A stretch of DNA of 46,344 bases from SAR92 clade bacterium (GCA_018607525.1 JABBBH010000011.1:1-46344), one strand, 5' to 3'; positions 31,965 to 43,909 are shown, counted from the stretch's first letter. Translations and numbers: made by a program. The notes: a model not told the origin generated them from the letters alone.

Positions 31965-34075
31965 TGTCTTCTGCAAGCCTTGATCAAATGTCGATTCGAG
32001 ATCTCCGTGGTGTTGGCCCGCAGCTGTCCCAAAAACTCAGTAAAATAGGCCTAACAAGCCTGCAAGATCTCGTTTTTCACCTGCCCTCACGCTATATAGA
32101 TCGAACTAAAATAACCCCTATTGGTAGCCTTCAGCCGCATACAGACGTCGTTCTTGAAGGCGAAGTCCGTGCTAGCGAAGTAGTTTTTGGGCGTAGAAGA
32201 AGTCTGGTTTGCAAACTTCAAGATGGCACGGGCACTACTGTACTAAGATTTTTTCACTTCAGTCGAGCTCAGCAAGATAGGTTAAAACCTGGGGCAAAAC
32301 TACGCTGTTTCGGTGAAGTAAGACCCGGTAAATTTGGCCTTGAACTCTACCACCCAGAATATCAGCATCTCGATGGCGCCAACCCCCCCGACCTAGACGA
32401 TACACTAACCCCCATATATCCCTTAACTGAGGGTATTAGCCAGATACGAATTCGAGATTTGTGCTCTCAGGCTATTAAAGCTATTGAAACCCATGGAATA
32501 CCCGAGCTACTTCCAGAATCAATAAAAAAACAGTTTAGTGCCGAACTTTCGTACTCACTGATTGATGCACTGAAACTTATTCACTCGCCTCCACCAGGAT
32601 TTGAATTACACCGTTTAGCGACGGGGGAACATCCAGCTCAACAACGGCTAGCCGCTGAAGAGTTGATTGCACATAACCTAAGCTTGCTTAAAATGCGCCA
32701 AAAGGTTCAGGCCCAGCCTGCGCCATCACTGCCCTATAAATCTGAAGTAATAGCACATTTTTTAAATCAGCTGCCTTTTAAGCCTACCGGCGCACAGCAA
32801 AGAGTGACTAAAGAAATAAGTTCTGACATGGAAAAATCCTTTCCCATGCTACGACTGGTTCAAGGTGATGTAGGCTCAGGAAAAACTGTGGTTGCTGCCA
32901 TGGCCGCCCTTCAGGCGATAGCCAACGGCAAACAGGCGGCATTGATGGCACCCACTGAAATACTCGCTGAACAGCATAGAGTTAATTTTGAACAGTGGTT
33001 CAAAAGTATGAATATCAGCGTTGCTTGGCTAACCGGCAAAGTTAAGGGCAAGGCGAGAGAGGTTCAGATGCAGCGTATTGCAGATGGTAGTGCGCAAATG
33101 GTCATTGGGACTCATGCGCTATTCCAAGAAGCGGTCATTTTTAATGATCTTGGGCTTAGTATTATTGACGAACAGCACCGTTTCGGAGTCCATCAACGCC
33201 TCGCACTTCGCAATAAAGGCTTTGGCGAGAATCAATCGGAGCAGGAAAGTTCAGCGCCACATCAGCTGATTATGACCGCAACTCCTATCCCGCGAACCCT
33301 CGCCATGAGTGCCTATGCCGATCTTGATTGCTCAGTCATTGATGAGCTACCGCCGGGCAGAACTCCGGTTGAAACCGCAGTATTAAGCAATTTGCGGCGC
33401 AACGATATTATCGAAAGAGTGCGCGCTTCCTGCATAGAGGGCCGACAAGCCTATTGGGTATGCACACTGATTGAAGAATCCGATGTGCTTGAAGCTCAGG
33501 CGGCAGAGGTGACTGCCAGCGAATTACAGCTGATGCTGCCAGAACTCAATATTGGCCTCGTGCACGGACGCTTAAAGCCTCGCGAAAAGTTAGAAATCAT
33601 GGGTGCTTTTAAGGCTGGAGAGATCAATCTACTGGTGGCCACCACGGTGATTGAAGTGGGCGTTGATGTACCCAACGCCAGCTTAATGATTATTGAAAAC
33701 GCCGAACGTCTGGGTCTATCACAGCTTCATCAGCTAAGAGGTAGGGTCGGGCGAGGCTCAGCAAAAAGTCACTGTGTTTTACTTTATAATTCACCCATTT
33801 CTGCCAATGGTAGTGAGCGTCTAAAAACCATGCGACAAACCAGTGATGGCTTTGTTATTGCTGAAAAAGATCTAGAATTAAGAGGCCCCGGCGAGCTGCT
33901 GGGCACACGCCAAACTGGGGATATGCAGCTACAAATTGCAGATTTACAGCGCGACGCCCACTTACTCCCGCAAATCAAAATGGCGGCTGAAACCCTACTT
34001 AACCAACATTCAAAAAATGTTCAGCCACTTCTCACCCGATGGCTGGGTAATAATCAACAGTATGCGCAGGCATAA
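31964..34075 (+). CDS. recG: ATP-dependent DNA helicase RecG
   Basis: 703 aa. LRLVQGDVGSGKTVVAAMAAL; IIDEQHRFGVHQRLAL; RLGLSQLHQLRGRVGRG. Confidence 0.98.
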   Translation: MSSASLDQMSIRDLRGVGPQLSQKLSKIGLTSLQDLVFHLPSRYIDRTKITPIGSLQPHTDVVLEGEVRASEVVFGRRRSLVCKLQDGTGTTVLRFFHFSRAQQDRLKPGAKLRCFGEVRPGKFGLELYHPEYQHLDGANPPDLDDTLTPIYPLTEGISQIRIRDLCSQAIKAIETHGIPELLPESIKKQFSAELSYSLIDALKLIHSPPPGFELHRLATGEHPAQQRLAAEELIAHNLSLLKMRQKVQAQPAPSLPYKSEVIAHFLNQLPFKPTGAQQRVTKEISSDMEKSFPMLRLVQGDVGSGKTVVAAMAALQAIANGKQAALMAPTEILAEQHRVNFEQWFKSMNISVAWLTGKVKGKAREVQMQRIADGSAQMVIGTHALFQEAVIFNDLGLSIIDEQHRFGVHQRLALRNKGFGENQSEQESSAPHQLIMTATPIPRTLAMSAYADLDCSVIDELPPGRTPVETAVLSNLRRNDIIERVRASCIEGRQAYWVCTLIEESDVLEAQAAEVTASELQLMLPELNIGLVHGRLKPREKLEIMGAFKAGEINLLVATTVIEVGVDVPNASLMIIENAERLGLSQLHQLRGRVGRGSAKSHCVLLYNSPISANGSERLKTMRQTSDGFVIAEKDLELRGPGELLGTRQTGDMQLQIADLQRDAHLLPQIKMAAETLLNQHSKNVQPLLTRWLGNNQQYAQA

Positions 34076-34145
34076 TAAATTAAAATTTACTGTTCATTTA
34101 TATAATTAACCATTTATAATCGCGCCATAAACGAGGAGTTAATTT

Positions 34146-34826
34146 ATGGCTTTTAGTAATCCCATCTCTGATCTATTCGGAAAATCCCCAATCAAACCAT
34201 TGCAAGAGCATATGACGCTTGTGGTTAAATGTTGCTCTCAACTCACCGGTTTTTTTGACGCGGTGGTTACCGGAAAATGGGATCAGGCATCAGATATTTT
34301 TGACAGTATATCCAAAGACGAAAATACTGCAGATGAGCTTAAAAAAGAATTCCGCCTAAACATGCCGAAAAATCTTTTTATGCCGGTCTCTCGGTCTGAT
34401 TTACTCGGCATCTTAGGCCACCAGGACCGTATTGCTAACCTCTCAAAGGACGTCTGTGGTATTGTTTTAGGCAGACAGATGGAAATTCCAAAATCCTTGC
34501 AAGCTGACTTTAAAGGCTATATCAAAAGCACTATTCAAGCGTCAGAGCAGGCCCTAAAAGCCATTAATGAGCTCGATGAGCTTCTAGAGACGGGTTTTGC
34601 AGGTCAAGAAGTGAAGTTTGTACAAAAACTTATCCGTGAGCTAGACGCAAAAGAGCAGAAAGTTGACAAGAAAGAACGCAAACTTCGACATAACCTGTTT
34701 AATATAGAAAATGATTTACCCCCAATTCATGTAATGTTTCTCTACAACATTATCGATAATGTTGGCGAAATTGCAGATACAGCAGAAAGTGTTGGCAACC
34801 GCTTAGAACTTCTAATCGCTAAATAA
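34146..34826 (+). CDS. DUF47/TIGR00153 PhoU-like protein, phosphate transporter accessory
   Basis: 226 aa helical protein (DLFGKSPIKPLQEHM...NIIDNVGEIADTAESVGNRLELLIAK) immediately upstream of a Pit transporter. Confidence 0.9.
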   Translation: MAFSNPISDLFGKSPIKPLQEHMTLVVKCCSQLTGFFDAVVTGKWDQASDIFDSISKDENTADELKKEFRLNMPKNLFMPVSRSDLLGILGHQDRIANLSKDVCGIVLGRQMEIPKSLQADFKGYIKSTIQASEQALKAINELDELLETGFAGQEVKFVQKLIRELDAKEQKVDKKERKLRHNLFNIENDLPPIHVMFLYNIIDNVGEIADTAESVGNRLELLIAK

Positions 34827-34848
34827 TTTATTTTCGGAATTAAATATC

Positions 34849-36126
34849 ATGGAACTATTCACTGAGTATGGCACCCTATTAATTCTTTTAGCAGGGTTAT
34901 TCGGGTTTTTTATGGCTTGGGGCGTAGGTGCAAATGACGTTGCCAACGCCATGGGTACTTCTGTTGGGTCTAAAGCACTGACCATTAAGCAAGCAATCTT
35001 AATTGCTATGGTGTTTGAGTTTGCCGGTGCTTACTTGGCTGGGGGTGAGGTAACCTCTACCATTCGTAAAGGTATTGTTGATTCAGCTATTTTTGCTGAA
35101 CAACCCGACTATCTAGTATTTGGTATGCTCTCGGCACTACTAGCCGCAGGCACCTGGTTGATGGTTGCGAGTATTATGGGCTGGCCGGTATCAACCACTC
35201 ACTCAATCGTTGGCGCTATTGTAGGCTTTGCGGCAGTTGGGGTTTCTGTAGATGCTGTTAACTGGAGTAAAGTTAGCACCATCGTAGCGAGCTGGGTAGT
35301 ATCACCGGTACTTGCAGGCACAATGTCATTTGCGCTATTCCGAAGTGTTCAGCGACTTATCTTAATTCATGATAATCCCTTTGAGCGCGCCAAAAAGTAC
35401 GTTCCTTATTATATGTTCGCTGTGGGCTGGCTAATGGCTATGGTGACCATGCTTAAGGGCCTTAAACATGTGTTTAAAGATATAGGTATTAAATTTAGCT
35501 TCATTGAAACAGCAATGGTTGCGGCTATGTTTGGTATCTTAGTTGCGGCTCTTGGGACTTACCTACTCTCAAAAGTACAGCGCGATGAATCACTTGAAGA
35601 AAACGATCGTTTTGCCAATGTCGAAAAAGTATTCGCCGTATTAATGATCTTTACCGCCTGTAGCATGGCGTTTGCTCACGGATCTAATGATGTAGCCAAC
35701 GCTGTCGGCCCCCTAGCGGCTATCGTCAGTGTGGTTAGCTCGGGCGGTGATATTGCAGCCAAGAGTATTATGCCAAGCTGGATTCTCCTATTAGGTGGGG
35801 CAGGTATTGTTGTCGGCTTAGCCACCTATGGCTTTAAAGTGATGGGAACCATAGGCCGAAAAATTACCGAGCTTACACCAAGCCGTGGTTTTGCCGCCGA
35901 ACTAGGTGCTGCCGCTACTGTAGTATTCGCGTCTGGCACAGGCTTGCCAATTTCTACTACTCACACACTGGTGGGAGCAGTTTTAGGTGTTGGTCTAGCA
36001 CGGGGTATTGGTGCCCTTAATCTGCGCATGGTAGGTTCTATCTTCTTATCTTGGGTGGTCACATTGCCCGCAGGTGCAGCCTTATCGATTCTATTCTTCT
36101 TTTTCTTTAAAGGTGTTTTTCTTTAG
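34849..36126 (+). CDS. pit: Inorganic phosphate transporter, PiT family
   Basis: 425 aa. GANDVANAMGTSVGSKALT and GSNDVANAVGPLAAI PiT signature repeats. Confidence 0.95.
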   Translation: MELFTEYGTLLILLAGLFGFFMAWGVGANDVANAMGTSVGSKALTIKQAILIAMVFEFAGAYLAGGEVTSTIRKGIVDSAIFAEQPDYLVFGMLSALLAAGTWLMVASIMGWPVSTTHSIVGAIVGFAAVGVSVDAVNWSKVSTIVASWVVSPVLAGTMSFALFRSVQRLILIHDNPFERAKKYVPYYMFAVGWLMAMVTMLKGLKHVFKDIGIKFSFIETAMVAAMFGILVAALGTYLLSKVQRDESLEENDRFANVEKVFAVLMIFTACSMAFAHGSNDVANAVGPLAAIVSVVSSGGDIAAKSIMPSWILLLGGAGIVVGLATYGFKVMGTIGRKITELTPSRGFAAELGAAATVVFASGTGLPISTTHTLVGAVLGVGLARGIGALNLRMVGSIFLSWVVTLPAGAALSILFFFFFKGVFL

Positions 36127-36140
36127 AGAACTTTAATTTT

Positions 36141-36180
36141 AGGCAGATGCTTCTACTAAGGTGCATCTGCCTTTGATTTT
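36141..36180 (+). terminator. Terminator between convergent pit and fba
   Basis: AGGCAGATGC-N12-GCATCTGCCTTTGATTTT: 10-bp perfect stem plus T-rich tail. Confidence 0.85.
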
Positions 36181-36187
36181 AGCGACC

Positions 36188-37240
36188 TTAAGCTAACTTT
36201 CTCTCACTGTAGTACCCAGTCATATCCTCCAGCCCTAGAGGCACTATTTTTGGCGCATTTCCCGCGGTTCCAAAGGCTTGGTAGCGCGCCACTGCAATAT
36301 CTTTCATAACGGCTATGGTTTCTTTTAAGTAGGCACGAGGATCAAATGCGGTTGGGTTTGTGGCTAAGAATTGGCGAATTATTCCCGTAGATGCCAAGCG
36401 TAAATCCGTATCTATATTAATCTTGCGTACCCCATGCTTAATTCCTTCGCAAATTTGCTCAACAGGGACACCGTAGGTTTCAGGAATTTCACCCCCATAT
36501 TGATTAATAACGGTCAACCATTCTTGAGGCACTGAAGAGGAGCCATGCATCACTAAATGCGTATTGGGGATTTTTTGGTGTATTTGCTTGATGCGATCAA
36601 TTGCCAAAATGTCCCCTGTGGGTGGACGGCTAAATTTATAGGCACCATGGGAAGTGCCACAGGCAATCGCCAGCGCATCAACGCCTGTCTTGCTAACAAA
36701 GTCAGCCGCTTCTTCGGGGTCTGTTAACATCTGCTCTTGGCTGAGAACGCAGTCTGCCCCCACGCCGTCTTCTTCCCCTGCCTGCCCGGTTTCTAGTGAG
36801 CCCAAACAGCCCAGCTCTCCTTCAACCGATACCCCACAGGCATGGGCCATCTCAACCGTCTGGCGGGTAACCGCGACGTTGTAATCATAGCTTGAGGGGG
36901 TTTTACCATCTTCCATTAATGAACCATCCATCATCACCGAGCTAAACCCTAGCTGAATAGAACGCTGGCAAACAGCAGGACTAGTGCCGTGGTCTTGATG
37001 CATGCAAACAGGAATATGCGGCCATTCTTCTATAGCGGCTTGAATTAGATGACGGAGAAACGGCGCGCCTGCATATTTTCGCGCACCGGCTGAAGCCTGA
37101 ACAATCACCGGACTTTGGGTCTGATCAGCCGCGAGCATGATTGCCCGCATCTGCTCTAGATTATTAACATTAAATGCTGGAACGCCGTAGTTATTGTCTG
37201 CGGCGTGGTCCAACAGCTGTCTCATTGTGATCAGTGACAT
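36188..37240 (-). CDS. fba: Class II fructose-bisphosphate aldolase
   Basis: 350 aa. [45 protein letters not shown]. Confidence 0.97.
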   Translation of the reverse strand: MSLITMRQLLDHAADNNYGVPAFNVNNLEQMRAIMLAADQTQSPVIVQASAGARKYAGAPFLRHLIQAAIEEWPHIPVCMHQDHGTSPAVCQRSIQLGFSSVMMDGSLMEDGKTPSSYDYNVAVTRQTVEMAHACGVSVEGELGCLGSLETGQAGEEDGVGADCVLSQEQMLTDPEEAADFVSKTGVDALAIACGTSHGAYKFSRPPTGDILAIDRIKQIHQKIPNTHLVMHGSSSVPQEWLTVINQYGGEIPETYGVPVEQICEGIKHGVRKINIDTDLRLASTGIIRQFLATNPTAFDPRAYLKETIAVMKDIAVARYQAFGTAGNAPKIVPLGLEDMTGYYSERKLA

Positions 37241-37295
37241 GGCCTCTTTCCTTGTAGGTTAATTGCATTCCTTGCAATCCAGTTTTTATCTCATA

Positions 37296-38462
37296 TTAGT
37301 CGCTGGACGCTCGCGTCTTGAGCAGGGCTACGGCAGGCAATTCTTTACCTTCCACATATTCTAAAAATGCACCCCCACCAGTAGAAATATAGGATACTTG
37401 GTCGGCTATTTCATACTTATCGACTGCCGCCAAAGTATCTCCGCCACCAGCAATTGAAAATCCAGCACTTTCTGCAATGGCCAGGGACAGTGTTTTTGTG
37501 CCCTCAGCAAACTGATCAAATTCGAATACGCCCACGGGACCGTTCCAAATAATAGTACCTAAAGTTTTAATCATTTCCGCCAATTGGCTTGAAGACTTGG
37601 GCCCAATATCAAAAATCATGTCGTCAGACTCGACATCTTCCACCGCAATCACTCGCGCTTCGGCAGTTTCAGAAAATTCTTTACCCACAACTACATCGGT
37701 TGGCAGAGGAATATTAACCTTGCTCATTAACGCCTTAGCCGCAGGAATAAGATCCGGCTCATACAGTGACTTGCCCACAGGATAACCCGCGGCCGCCAAG
37801 AATGTATTGGCAATGCCGCCGCCCACAATAAGCTGGTCTACTTTGTCAGCTAGGGTTTCCAAAACCATCAGTTTGGTTGAAACCTTGGAACCACCGACGA
37901 TCGCCCCCACAGGTTCAGCCGGTGTAGCCAAGGCTGTTTCCAGTGCATTAAGCTCGTTAGCTAACAGCGGTCCAGCGCAGGCAACGGGAGCAAATTTCGC
38001 GACGCCATGGGTTGAGGCTTGGGCGCGGTGAGCCGTACCAAAGGCATCCATCACATAGATATCACAGAGCTTGGCATAGGCCTGAGACAAAGCGTCATCA
38101 TTAGCTTTTTCACCTTTGTTAAAGCGCACATTTTCCAGAAGGGCAATTTGCCCCTTCGGCACTTCAAAGTCATTAGACCAGTCAGTGATTAACTGTACCT
38201 CGATGCCTAACTTACTACTCAGATCGTTAGCCACTGGCTGAAGACTATATTGGGTCTCAAACTGCCCCTCTGTAGGACGACCCAAATGAGACATCAAAAT
38301 AACCTCGGCTCCCTGATCAATCGCCATCTTAATGGTAGGTAAGGCCGCTCTAATACGCGCATCACTTGTCACCACACCTTCTTTAATGGGCACATTGAGG
38401 TCTTCACGAATTAAGACGCGCTTTTGGTTTAGGTCTAATTCGGTCATTTGTTTGATGTTCAT
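37296..38462 (-). CDS. pgk: Phosphoglycerate kinase
   Basis: 388 aa. [40 protein letters not shown]. Confidence 0.98.
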   Translation of the reverse strand: MNIKQMTELDLNQKRVLIREDLNVPIKEGVVTSDARIRAALPTIKMAIDQGAEVILMSHLGRPTEGQFETQYSLQPVANDLSSKLGIEVQLITDWSNDFEVPKGQIALLENVRFNKGEKANDDALSQAYAKLCDIYVMDAFGTAHRAQASTHGVAKFAPVACAGPLLANELNALETALATPAEPVGAIVGGSKVSTKLMVLETLADKVDQLIVGGGIANTFLAAAGYPVGKSLYEPDLIPAAKALMSKVNIPLPTDVVVGKEFSETAEARVIAVEDVESDDMIFDIGPKSSSQLAEMIKTLGTIIWNGPVGVFEFDQFAEGTKTLSLAIAESAGFSIAGGGDTLAAVDKYEIADQVSYISTGGGAFLEYVEGKELPAVALLKTRASSD

Positions 38463-38494
38463 TTTTGTCCTTGTTTTCAGTTAGGGTTTAAAAA

Positions 38495-39508
38495 TTATTG
38501 TGGCACCGGCCAGCTGCGAAGCACATCTAGCATTCGATTGGCATAGCCCCATTCGTTATCAAACCAGATTAACACTTTAATTAATTTTTGCTGGCTGACT
38601 CGGGTTTGACTGGCATCGACAATGCCACTTCTGGGATCATGATTGAAATCACAGGATGCCAATGGCTCTTCTGTATAACCCAAAACACCGGCTAGGTCGC
38701 CCTTGGCTTCGCTAGCTAAAACCGCATTTACCTGATCTACATCAACAGTCTGATTAACCATTATTGATAAATCGATTACTGAAACATTGATAGTCGGCAC
38801 TCGCATGGCCTGAGCCTGAAAGCGTCCCGCTAAGTCAGGCATTAGTCGATCGATACCCAGAGCTAGACCCGTATCAACCGGAATAATCGAATTCATTGCT
38901 GCGCGGGTTTTTCGTAGATCCGTATGATGGTAGGCATCCAGGACAGGCTGATCATTCATTGCTGAGTGAATGGTGGTAATTACCCCACCTTCCACTGAGA
39001 AGTGCTGATTTAGCACCTGAATAACTGGGATAACGCAGTTGGTGGAACAGGATGCACCAGAAATTATTTTTTCCGTGCCTGTGAGTTCAGAATGGTTAAA
39101 GCCATAAACCACGGTGGCATCAACATCTGATTCGGCGGGCTGGGAAAACAGGACTCTTTTTGCTCCGCAATGAAGATGCTGTTCAGCGGTGAGCCTGTCG
39201 CTAAAACTACCACTACATTCCAAAACCACATCGACATCTAATTCCGCCCAGGGCAGTGCACTAAGATTTTCTTGATGCACAATTTGAATATGGTCGCCAC
39301 ACACAGTAAGTTTGTGGTCTTCACAGGTAACTTCACCCTTAAAACGACCATGAGTTGAATCATAGCGCGTTAAATGGGCAATAGTTTTGCTGTCGGCGGG
39401 CTCATTAATGGCCACAATTTTAATCTGACTCTGTAGCTCAGATTCATAGACCGCCCTTAATACTGAGCGGCCTATACGCCCATAGCCATTGATGGCTACG
39501 CGAATCAT
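38495..39508 (-). CDS. epd: Erythrose-4-phosphate dehydrogenase / type I GAPDH
   Basis: 337 aa. RVAINGYGRIGRSVLRAVYESE; active-site SGASCSTNCVIPVI; in tkt-epd-pgk-fba order; overall closer to Epd than to GapA by inspection. Confidence 0.88.
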   Translation of the reverse strand: MIRVAINGYGRIGRSVLRAVYESELQSQIKIVAINEPADSKTIAHLTRYDSTHGRFKGEVTCEDHKLTVCGDHIQIVHQENLSALPWAELDVDVVLECSGSFSDRLTAEQHLHCGAKRVLFSQPAESDVDATVVYGFNHSELTGTEKIISGASCSTNCVIPVIQVLNQHFSVEGGVITTIHSAMNDQPVLDAYHHTDLRKTRAAMNSIIPVDTGLALGIDRLMPDLAGRFQAQAMRVPTINVSVIDLSIMVNQTVDVDQVNAVLASEAKGDLAGVLGYTEEPLASCDFNHDPRSGIVDASQTRVSQQKLIKVLIWFDNEWGYANRMLDVLRSWPVPQ

Positions 39509-41526
39509 TAGCCTAGGCTCTCAATAACCTTAGACACAACATTTTCAACGGTAAAACCAAATTCTTTCATTAGTACATTCCCCGGTGCTGACTCGCCAAA
39601 ACTAGTCATACCAACAACACGACCGTCTAAGCCAACAAATTTATGCCAGTAATCTGCATGCAAGGCCTCAACCGCTACTCGCGCTCTAATTGCTTTTGGC
39701 AATACAGATTCTTGATAGGCTTTGTCTTGTTCACAGAATATTTCTGCACAGGGCATGGATACCACATTAACGGCTATGCCTTTATCAGCTAGCTGGTCCG
39801 CAGCATTCATCGCTAACTCAACCTCTGAGCCGGTAGCAATCAAAATTGCCTGTGCATCGGAAGTTTTACGCAACGTATAGCCACCTCGGCCTACATTGCT
39901 CAACTGCTCATCTGAGCGCTTCATAGGTGCTAAACCCTGACGACTAAACACTAAGGCGCTTGGTCCGTCATTGCGCTCAATGGCACTTTTCCAGCTAACC
40001 GCTGATTCAACCGTATCACAGGGACGCCAGGTATGAAGATTTGGCGTAGCACGCAAGGCGCTCAGTTGCTCAACTGGCTGGTGAGTTGGGCCATCTTCGC
40101 CTAGACCAATCGAATCATGGGTGTAAACAAAGATGCTTTGTTGCTTCATTAGCGCAGCCATACGAACTGCATTGCGCGCATATTCCATAAACATCAGGAA
40201 GGTAGCGCCATAGTTAACAAACCCACCATGAAGTGCAATACCATTCATAATGGCACTCATACCAAATTCACGGACGCCGTAATATAGGTAGTTGCCATTA
40301 GCATTGTCGCCACTAATGTCTTTGCACCCTGACCAGATTGTCAGGTTTGATCCCGCCAAATCAGCAGAACCCCCGAGCAACTCAGGAAGAAGAGGGCCAA
40401 ACTCATTAAGACAATTTTGCGAGGCCTTACGCGAAGCCACCTTTTCCATTTTATCCTGGCATTCACGGATATAAGCATCGGCTTTTTCACTGAAATCTGC
40501 GGGCAACTCACCGCTAGTTCGGCGGGCAAACTCTTCTGCTAATTCCGGGTATTCTGACTGATAGGCTGCAAACTGCTCGTTCCAAGCAGACTGCTCGGCT
40601 TGACCTTTTGCGACCCCGTTCCACTCAGAATAGTATTCATCAGGGATTTCGAACGCATCGTATTTCCAACCTAACTGCTCGCGGGTTAAGGCAATTTCTT
40701 CAGCACCAAGAGGTGCTCCATGACAGTCTTCTTTACCCTGCTTGTTAGGCGAACCAAAACCAATCACTGTTCTACAGCAAATCAAGGTTGGCTTATCAGA
40801 GGCCTGCGCCTTTTTAATCGCCGCATCAATAGCCTCAGAATCATGGCCATCAATAGCCGGAATCACCTGCCAGCCGTAGGATTCAAAACGCGCTGGAGTG
40901 TCATCAGTAAACCAGCCGCCATCACCATCAACACCGGCAACATCGCCATCAATAGAGATACCATTGTCGTCATAAAAGGCAATTAGCTTACCCAGCTTTA
41001 ATGTACCCGCTAGTGAACATACCTCATGAGAGATACCTTCCATCAAACAGCCATCACCAAGGAATGTGTAAGTATTATGATCAACCAGATTATGACCTGG
41101 CTTATTAAACTGTGCGGCCAAGATTTTTTCAGCCAGCGCCATACCCACGGCATTACTGACGCCCTGACCCAATGGCCCGGTGGTAGTTTCAACACCTGGC
41201 GCATAACCATATTCAGGATGACCTGGTGTTTTTGAATGCAATTGGCGGAAGTTCTTTATTTCTTCAATCGGTAAATCATAGCCCGAAAGATGCAACAGCG
41301 AGTAAAGCAACATGGAGCCATGGCCGTTGGATAGCACAAAGCGGTCTCTGTTGACCCATTCCGGATCTGATGGATTATGTTTTAAATAATCTCTCCACAG
41401 TACTTCGGCAATATCTGCCATACCCATTGGGGCGCCCGGATGACCACTATTAGCCTGTTGAACAGCATCCATACTAAGGGCACGAATAGCATTTGCAAGG
41501 TCTCGACGTGAGGCCATGAATTTCAC
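39508..41526 (-). CDS. tkt: Transketolase
   Basis: 672 aa. [64 protein letters not shown]. Confidence 0.98.
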   Translation of the reverse strand: MKFMASRRDLANAIRALSMDAVQQANSGHPGAPMGMADIAEVLWRDYLKHNPSDPEWVNRDRFVLSNGHGSMLLYSLLHLSGYDLPIEEIKNFRQLHSKTPGHPEYGYAPGVETTTGPLGQGVSNAVGMALAEKILAAQFNKPGHNLVDHNTYTFLGDGCLMEGISHEVCSLAGTLKLGKLIAFYDDNGISIDGDVAGVDGDGGWFTDDTPARFESYGWQVIPAIDGHDSEAIDAAIKKAQASDKPTLICCRTVIGFGSPNKQGKEDCHGAPLGAEEIALTREQLGWKYDAFEIPDEYYSEWNGVAKGQAEQSAWNEQFAAYQSEYPELAEEFARRTSGELPADFSEKADAYIRECQDKMEKVASRKASQNCLNEFGPLLPELLGGSADLAGSNLTIWSGCKDISGDNANGNYLYYGVREFGMSAIMNGIALHGGFVNYGATFLMFMEYARNAVRMAALMKQQSIFVYTHDSIGLGEDGPTHQPVEQLSALRATPNLHTWRPCDTVESAVSWKSAIERNDGPSALVFSRQGLAPMKRSDEQLSNVGRGGYTLRKTSDAQAILIATGSEVELAMNAADQLADKGIAVNVVSMPCAEIFCEQDKAYQESVLPKAIRARVAVEALHADYWHKFVGLDGRVVGMTSFGESAPGNVLMKEFGFTVENVVSKVIESLG

Positions 41527-41528
41527 TC

Positions 41529-41578
41529 CTGAAACGGAAAATTTGGTAGAGGTATTGTCTCCTAGTCAGCCGTTTCAG
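41529..41578. repeat. Inverted repeat in the tkt 5' leader
   Basis: CTGAAACGG (41529-41537) and CCGTTTCAG (41570-41578): perfect 9-bp arms with a 32-nt spacer; the distal arm abuts the tkt SD-like AGGAG. Confidence 0.7.
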
Positions 41579-41638
41579 TAAACCAGAAATCATTATTTAA
41601 ACCTATGAATTTGCAAAAAATTTAGCCAATAGCTACCA

Positions 41639-41672
41639 CATCAAAATATTTTTATATAAAAATATTTTGATG
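41639..41672. promoter_or_regulatory. 34-bp perfect palindrome, candidate operator for the ArsR-methyltransferase regulator
   Basis: CATCAAAATATTTTTATATAAAAATATTTTGATG equals its own reverse complement; 13 bp upstream of the ORF-track start of the ArsR-like gene. Confidence 0.75.
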
Positions 41673-41685
41673 GAACAGGGCCGGT

Positions 41686-42714
41686 ATGCTAAAATCGCTT
41701 AATATGTCAGCAAATACTCAGATTACTAGCACCTATGATCAAACTGCCCCGCAAGCAGTTGGCGCCATCGGCATCCTTTGTAAGGCCGCAGGCGACCCTT
41801 TGCGCATACAAATACTCAAAGTACTGCAGCAAAATGCCTATGGGGTACTAGAGCTTTGCCAGATATTTGATATTCGCCAATCTGCCATGAGCCATCATCT
41901 GAAAATACTGTCCAATGCTGGACTAGTCGCTTCTCGACGCGAAGGCACAAGTATTTTTTATCGACGCAACCCACTCAATCCAGATATTGACCTGCAGTCG
42001 GTTCAAAAAGCTTTATTTCAAGCGATAGACAAGGCCTCTGTGGATTCTGAGGTTGCCGATCGGCTAGCAGATATTCATTTAGAGCGCGCTAATGCCTCGG
42101 TAGAATTTTTTAATCGCAACGTGTCACTGTTTGAGGAAAATCAGGATCTAATTGCTGGCTGGTCGGACTACGGCGATAGCGTAGAAAGCCTTTTAGATAG
42201 CTCCGTAGAGTCCACAAAAACGGCATTAGAAATTGGCCCTGGTTATGGTCAGTTCCTAAAAAAACTTTCCCTAGCCTTTGATCAGGTGATTGCACTGGAT
42301 AATAGCGCCGAAATGTTAGAGCAGTGTGAACAGCGCAGTAAAAAGCAAGGACTCACTAATATTCGCTTTCAGCATGGCGATACCTTTTCTGCCATCGATA
42401 AGGGTATCAGTAGTGATTTTATTTCATTGAATATGGTGCTACATCACAATCCTACGCCGGGCGATATTATTAAACACTGTGCTGAATTGCTTAACGACAA
42501 CGGCGTTTTGCTAATTACTGACCTCTGCGCCCATGATCAAGACTGGGTTAAGCAATCCTGTGGCGACCTTTGGCTGGGCTTTGATCCACAGGAAATCACT
42601 GACTGGGCCCAGCGCGCTAATTTAGCCGAGGGAAATAGTTTATTTCTCACCCAGCGCAATGGATTTCGAATTCAGGTGCGCCAATTTAAAAAAACTCCAC
42701 ATATAGAAATTTAA
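41686..42714 (+). CDS. ArsR-family HTH fused to a class I SAM-dependent methyltransferase domain (SahR-like regulator)
   Basis: 342 aa. ArsR HTH ([13 protein letters not shown]...[34 protein letters not shown]) plus methyltransferase motif I ([17 protein letters not shown]); first gene before metK-ahcY-metF. ATG at 41704 is an alternative start. Confidence 0.9.
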   Translation: MLKSLNMSANTQITSTYDQTAPQAVGAIGILCKAAGDPLRIQILKVLQQNAYGVLELCQIFDIRQSAMSHHLKILSNAGLVASRREGTSIFYRRNPLNPDIDLQSVQKALFQAIDKASVDSEVADRLADIHLERANASVEFFNRNVSLFEENQDLIAGWSDYGDSVESLLDSSVESTKTALEIGPGYGQFLKKLSLAFDQVIALDNSAEMLEQCEQRSKKQGLTNIRFQHGDTFSAIDKGISSDFISLNMVLHHNPTPGDIIKHCAELLNDNGVLLITDLCAHDQDWVKQSCGDLWLGFDPQEITDWAQRANLAEGNSLFLTQRNGFRIQVRQFKKTPHIEI

Positions 42715-42727
42715 TCAAGGATTTTTA

Positions 42728-43882
42728 ATGTCTACTTATAACGTATTTACATCAGAATCAGTATCTGAAGGCCATCCAGATAAAATGGCGGATCAAATTT
42801 CTGATGCTGTTCTAGATGCCATCATTGCCGACGACCCCCATTCAAGGGTTGCCGTGGAAACCATGGTCAAAACCGGCATGGCGATTATTGCCGGTGAAGT
42901 ACGCACTAAAACCTACGTGGACTTAGAGCAAATTGTACGCGATGTGATCACTGATATTGGCTATGACCATTCAGATAAAGGCTTCGACGGTAATTCCTGT
43001 GCGGTGATCAACGCCATTGGTAAGCAATCTTCGGATATTGCACAGGGTGTTGATGAGGCAGAAGATAAAGATATAGGCGCTGGTGATCAGGGCTTAATGT
43101 TTGGTTATGCCAGCAATGAAACCGAGGTGCTTATGCCGGCACCCATTTTCTATTCTCATCGCTTAGTCGAGCGTCAGGCTCAATTAAGAAAGAGTAATAC
43201 ACTGCCATGGCTCCGCCCAGATGCCAAGAGTCAGGTCACATTGAGATATGATCAGGGTGTCCCTGTTGCCGTCGATGCCGTTGTATTATCTACTCAGCAC
43301 TCACCGGATATCTCGCAAAAAGATTTACAGGCGGCCGTTCGCAGTGAAATAGTTGACCATGTACTACCTGCAGAATGGTTGCATGAAGGCACTCAGTACC
43401 ACATCAACCCAACCGGCAACTTTGAAATCGGTGGGCCAATGGGTGACTGTGGTCTAACGGGGCGAAAAATTATTGTCGATACCTATGGCGGCATGGCACA
43501 CCATGGTGGCGGTGCTTTTTCTGGCAAGGATCCCACTAAAGTAGACCGATCAGCGGCTTATGCTGGGCGCTATGTGGCGAAGAATATTGTCGCAGCGGGT
43601 TTAGCTGACCGCTGTGAAATTCAAATTTCCTATGCCATCGGTGTATCAGAGCCTACCTCTATCAGTATCAATACTTTTGGTACAGGAAAGCTGTCTGATG
43701 AAAAAATTGTAGAACTCGTTCGCGAACAATTTGATTTGCGCCCGAGAGGATTAATCGAGATGCTCGATCTACGCAAGCCAATTTACCGTAAGACTGCTTC
43801 TTATGGGCATTTTGGCCGCACCGAATCAAGCTTCACATGGGAAAAAACTGATCGAGCAGCGGCGCTTAAAAAAGCACTGTAG
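42728..43882 (+). CDS. metK: S-adenosylmethionine synthetase
   Basis: 384 aa. [57 protein letters not shown]. Confidence 0.99.
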   Translation: MSTYNVFTSESVSEGHPDKMADQISDAVLDAIIADDPHSRVAVETMVKTGMAIIAGEVRTKTYVDLEQIVRDVITDIGYDHSDKGFDGNSCAVINAIGKQSSDIAQGVDEAEDKDIGAGDQGLMFGYASNETEVLMPAPIFYSHRLVERQAQLRKSNTLPWLRPDAKSQVTLRYDQGVPVAVDAVVLSTQHSPDISQKDLQAAVRSEIVDHVLPAEWLHEGTQYHINPTGNFEIGGPMGDCGLTGRKIIVDTYGGMAHHGGGAFSGKDPTKVDRSAAYAGRYVAKNIVAAGLADRCEIQISYAIGVSEPTSISINTFGTGKLSDEKIVELVREQFDLRPRGLIEMLDLRKPIYRKTASYGHFGRTESSFTWEKTDRAAALKKAL

Positions 43883-43909
43883 CTAATAGACACATTAAAG
43901 GTAACCAAT

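Noticed and set aside
34076-34145. Possible Pho box before DUF47-pit
   Set aside because: A TATAAT -10 (34115-34120) is visible, but I could not align a convincing 18-bp Pho box.
43883-43909. Possible SAH riboswitch before ahcY
   Set aside because: Only 27 nt separate metK and ahcY, too short for a SAH riboswitch; a protein regulator (ArsR fusion) heads the operon instead.
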